Of a stretch of 64,000 nt of DNA, positions 60,779 through 64,000 are shown piece by piece. The notes beneath the pieces were generated by a model. It was not told where the DNA came from, searched no databases, and was given only the letters and a program-made list of their open reading frames with translations. The stretch is from Isoetes taiwanensis (lineage: Eukaryota; Streptophyta; Lycopodiopsida; Isoetales; Isoetaceae), in NCBI GenBank assembly GCA_021234155.1, contig JAJEKV010000049.1, forward strand, positions 10,706,292-10,770,291, written 5' to 3'. A program made the translations under genes and the position numbers. Position 1 is the stretch's first letter. The number at the start of each line of letters is the position of its first letter.

Positions 60779-61100
60779 TCGGAGGCCCCAAGGCCACGCC
60801 GAGAAAGAAATAACAGCCGACCAATCGGGAACCGTCCGCGGAATGACCATCGCGGGAAAAAAAAACAACCGATTAGTGCTGCCTCGGAGGCTACAGCGCC
60901 ACGCCGAGAAAAACAATAAATATGATCTCGGAGGCAACAGCGCCACGCCGAGAGAAAACATGAATAATAAATATTGACTCGGAGGCTACAATGCCACACC
61001 GAGATAAAACATGAATGAATAAATAAAAAACTAGTGCCATGCCGAGAAAGAGTAAACCACTAAATATTGCCCCGAAGGCTACAGAGCCACGTCGAGAAAA
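60779..61100 (+). repeat. Tandem repeat with CTCGG...CCGAG arms
   Basis: Five to six copies of CTCGGAGGCTACAGCGCCAC followed by GCCGAG, spaced by A-rich AACATGAATAATAAATATT-like DNA. Each unit can pair CTCGG with CCGAG. The long minus-strand frames here are repeat translations. Confidence 0.8.
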
Positions 61101-61351
61101 GAGACTACGCACAAAAAATGGGAGGCCACGGAACCACAACATAAAAATGAATCATAACAAAAACACCAGATACCGAAAACTGCAGATACAAACAAGCCAA
61201 GAATATGAGAGAGGGAGAGGTGGGTGGGAAACTTGTGGAGGCAAAAAAGAAATAATGGAAAGGAGCTCAAGAGAACGCCGATGACTGGAAAAGAAGAATG
61301 AAGCAGTATAAATAGGAGAGGCGAGGAAAGGCGTCCCCATCCAAGGAATGT

Positions 61352-61379
61352 CGGTTCTATTGCTAACGCAATAGAACCG
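61352..61379. repeat. Perfect 11-bp hairpin
   Basis: CGGTTCTATTG-CTAACG-CAATAGAACCG. Isolated; function unknown. Confidence 0.8.
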
Positions 61380-61389
61380 TGGCATTGCT

Positions 61390-62395
61390 AAAAGCTAAAT
61401 TGGTAAGCCAAGCCAGGTTGACTACAATTGTGAAGAAAATTTACTCATTCTTTCTAAGTATGAATGCATACCTGACAACTACTGAGAGATACAATGCAAG
61501 CATCAGATCCAATAAAATCCAATGAAGAGTTATCTACAGAGTACATCAATGTGTTAAAGGAATAGTTAGACCATCTAAAGAGATAAAGAAATTGAGTGCA
61601 TCTATTGTGGTCGAGTACCCTCAATCTCTATAGCCATGTCGCTCAAGTGGCAACCTACCTTGTAGCTTTTCCAAATGCTTAATCTCTTCCTCTCAAATTG
61701 AGGCTTCTTAGATGGTGGATCTCTAGTGGAAGTTCGACTAATGTTTCACACTCTTCATATTTTTATGAAAAGTTAATAAGTACACGTCCAAGCAACGTTT
61801 GAAATTGTGCGGTTGAGTGTCGCCAAATTGGATTATCCTACAAGAGCTCTTCTTTGATATTGCATTTGGGACTCTAACTATATCACCCACCATGTACATT
61901 GCCCATTCTACTCCTTGTTGATTGTCCTATACCATGTACAACCATCATTCAATTAAATTGGGATTATGTCTTAATTTTGGGATAAATTTTATATTGCACT
62001 TTTTTAGTAACTTTGTTAAATTCACTTTTTTAGTAACTTTGTTGCCCTTAGACTAGAATAGAGCGTTAACATATAATCACACACGAGAATATAAACTCAC
62101 ACCTTAACTTCAAATTATAAAATCATATATCATGGAACTCAAGTAGTACACAACTTTTATTAAGCGTAGAAAAGATACATAGTAATTGTTTTCATTTTTC
62201 CACTAGCATCCCCAAGGATATGAGAACCTTATTCCTTACATCCTGAGGTATTGTAACTCTCATTTGTTTTACTAGGAATAGTTTTTGGAGTCCACGAGTA
62301 CAATACGGTTTCAACGTCTAGCCAAAGATCGGGGATCACTTGGATTTCTCCTCCACCTCTTTGTCCAACAATCTGAATATCTTTCTTTATCGGTG
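61390..62395. other. Unassigned DNA
   Basis: No gene recognised. It lies beyond the stop end of the DUF7869-type coding stretch on its minus strand. Confidence 0.4.
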
Positions 62396-62402
62396 ACATT
62401 AC

Positions 62403-64000
62403 TCAACTGATGTCTTTGGACACCACCATTCCACGCACCTTATTGAAGTTAACATCACCTTCTTCTTTGCAAATATCCGAGATAGTCCATCCCAACCACA
62501 CTTTGGATAGGTCTCTAGATCTGTTTGGTTTTACTACTACAAATTGGTGGCACTCCACGTCATTAGAAGGTTCATAACAATCCATGCCTAGATATTTTGG
62601 CCTATCCTTCTTAGGACCAACATAGTGTTTATCAGTTGAGGAGGAGCATATGCCTTCACAATGCTACTAATGGTACCATCATCTTAAATCGGCACCCGAC
62701 TAATGTTTTCCACTTACTTTTAGGGAACCACCCTTCTTTCAGCTCTTAGAGGATGTGTCTACCTCATCCAACAAGTTGATCACCTTCTTCCAATAATCTA
62801 TCAATGCGATTAGTCTCATCTGAATTAGTTTGCCAATGCTTGATGTAGTCATTGATGCCATCCTTAGTCAATCCCAATTGCTTGACTTCTTCTTGGTTGG
62901 TTTTAGAGCTTTTGGTTGACGGGGAGGTATCATAGGCTTGCCATTTGCATCCCCATTGCCAAATTTCTGCCCCACCTCTCCACTTCTCCTCTGAAGGTCT
63001 CATTTTCCATTGCATGATTGGAATCCCTTCTCTCACCCAAAAGTGAATTGAAGAGGTCTAGAATGACCTTCCATGTCGAGAGCATAACCATCCACAAAAC
63101 TCTTCCAATCAGGGCACTTCTTCTATGATAGATCCTATAGGAGATGGATTTGTACATCCATGAAATATTTCCAATAGCACGGGAAAGTTGGTAGCTGTCT
63201 GTTGTCTCAATACATGACTATATTTTCCAAACAACGCATCCACATCCTCATGAGTATGTCCGGGCATTAGGAACCCCAAATTGACTCTTTCAAAAAATAC
63301 CCACGGTTTGTTAAGTAGGATAGGAAAGAAAACATCCACCTGTTCTTATTTTGACCAGCACAATTATCTAGTTGCAAGAGGAGCTTTCTGGGCAGATCTC
63401 GAGGTTTAGCACGAGATGTTGAAGCTCCAACATGTTCATTAGGTCCATTCCTCCTAAATCTTGCCTTGCTAAACTTTTCAATACTATTAGGGGTTCCATC
63501 CAACAATGCACTATGTAGTGCCTGGCTAGCTGTAGGATCTTGTAGGTTACCATTGTAACCCTTCTCATAGTTTCTTAAACACCTCATGATACTCCCAATG
63601 TGAAAATCTGGACCATCACTCCACAACTCTAAACTGAAATGGCCATAATAGGTTACGAGCCTGCCATGCAATATTGCCCCGATCATTGAAATCTGCAAAG
63701 GATATGATCTTCCACATGACTTAGGAATGTACTTGAATTGTGGAAGACAAGTCTTACGTTGGTCCATTTTATCATGTATAATACATAGATAGTTATTAGG
63801 TTCCATTGCAGATAAGGTCCTCCACATCCAATAAGTTGATCTACATGATAGTTGATCTGTCATATGGTCCTTCATATGTTCCCTTATCTTTGCCCTTAGA
63901 CTTGGTTGCACAGTCTTATCTAGTGTCTCCTTCAACTTAGCACATAAATTGCACTTGGCAAAGTTGTTTGAAGTTGCTATGGTCACATGCTTGAAATGCT
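62403..64000 (-). pseudogene. DUF7869-type protein, C-terminal part, runs off the right edge
   Basis: The minus strand is open from the window edge to 63267, reading HFKHVTIATSNNFAKCNLCA, then LPRKLLLQLDNCAGQNKNRW. After a frameshift near 63300 it continues VFFERVNLGFLMPGHTHEDV and DALFGKYSHVLRQQ (to 63109), then VREGIPIMQWKM (near 63030) and HQFVVVKPNRSRDLSKVWLG (near 62545). QLDNCAGxNKN and GHTHEDxDALFG are the hallmark motifs of a family I recall as DUF7869, found in plants and animals; function unknown. The pattern D...N then GHTH-D/E is reminiscent of an RNase-H-like or transposase fold (inference). Frameshifts suggest a relic, or introns and indels. Confidence 0.75.

Noticed and set aside
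60721-61270. Minus-strand frames rich in Phe/Ser/Arg resembling membrane proteins
   Set aside because: They are translations of the CTCGG tandem repeat with T-rich spacers.

Overview
This window is plant nuclear DNA made mostly of transposable elements and decayed gene fragments. The evidence is chromodomain Ty3/gypsy elements with PBS sites complementary to plant initiator tRNA-Met, a gag-only LTR element, Ty1/copia and LINE remnants, Helitron-type ends, and broken pieces of plant gene families: plastid-type geranylgeranyl diphosphate synthase (GGPPS), a calcium-dependent protein kinase, a PPR protein and a GRIP/golgin-like coiled coil. The repeat load, nesting and PPR relic fit a large-genome land plant. 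A fern or other non-seed plant is possible, but the sequence alone does not fix the clade. No intact protein-coding gene is certain. Many reading frames are broken by single-base indels, and some of these could be sequencing errors.

Layout: 1-668 is unassigned flank. 669-6822 is a nearly complete minus-strand chromovirus with target duplication TCCAA; its left LTR carries an inverted copy of its own gag/protease junction. 6828-7878 is unassigned. 7879-27274 is a second, plus-strand chromovirus (about 14.7 kb without its insertion) with 1.61-kb LTRs. Its roughly 6.4-kb leader upstream of gag contains a broken histone H3 fold, GC-rich unassigned sequence, a tRNA-derived SINE head and a 1-kb block of perfect heat-shock-element-like arrays. 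Its 3' LTR is split by a 4.66-kb terminal-inverted-repeat (TIR) transposon (21079-25740). That element carries exon-like pieces of a GRIP/golgin-type gene, a purine tract, a foldback element and an array of palindromic units.

27275-40300: the first copy of a 1.35-kb dispersed repeat (second copy at 52.5 kb); a gag-only LTR retrotransposon (29290-32554, target duplication GAAAT) with repeated GGTAC hairpins before its 3' LTR; a minus-strand Ty1/copia integrase relic joined to a GGPPS fragment; convergent arrays of GGAAACCCTTCC; a CDPK N-lobe fragment; short tandem repeats; a 94-bp near-perfect palindrome; and a full-length intronless GGPPS copy with six single-base indels.

40300-64000: mainly AT-rich intergenic DNA with local duplications, a PPR relic (about 46.37-47.03 kb), an amidohydrolase exon (47.8 kb) upstream of a textbook Helitron 3' end (49250), a second decayed Helitron end facing it (52048), a duplicated block in which one copy holds a tRNA-like segment, a 31-bp inverted repeat, a (CT)88 microsatellite, two poly(A) retroposon 3' ends, a tandem repeat with CTCGG/CCGAG arms, and at the right edge a minus-strand gene or relic with the GHTHEDVDALFGK signature of DUF7869-type proteins.

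The units do not form a pathway. They record successive insertions, captures and decay. The most unusual item is the histone-H3-like sequence inside the leader of a chromodomain retrotransposon.
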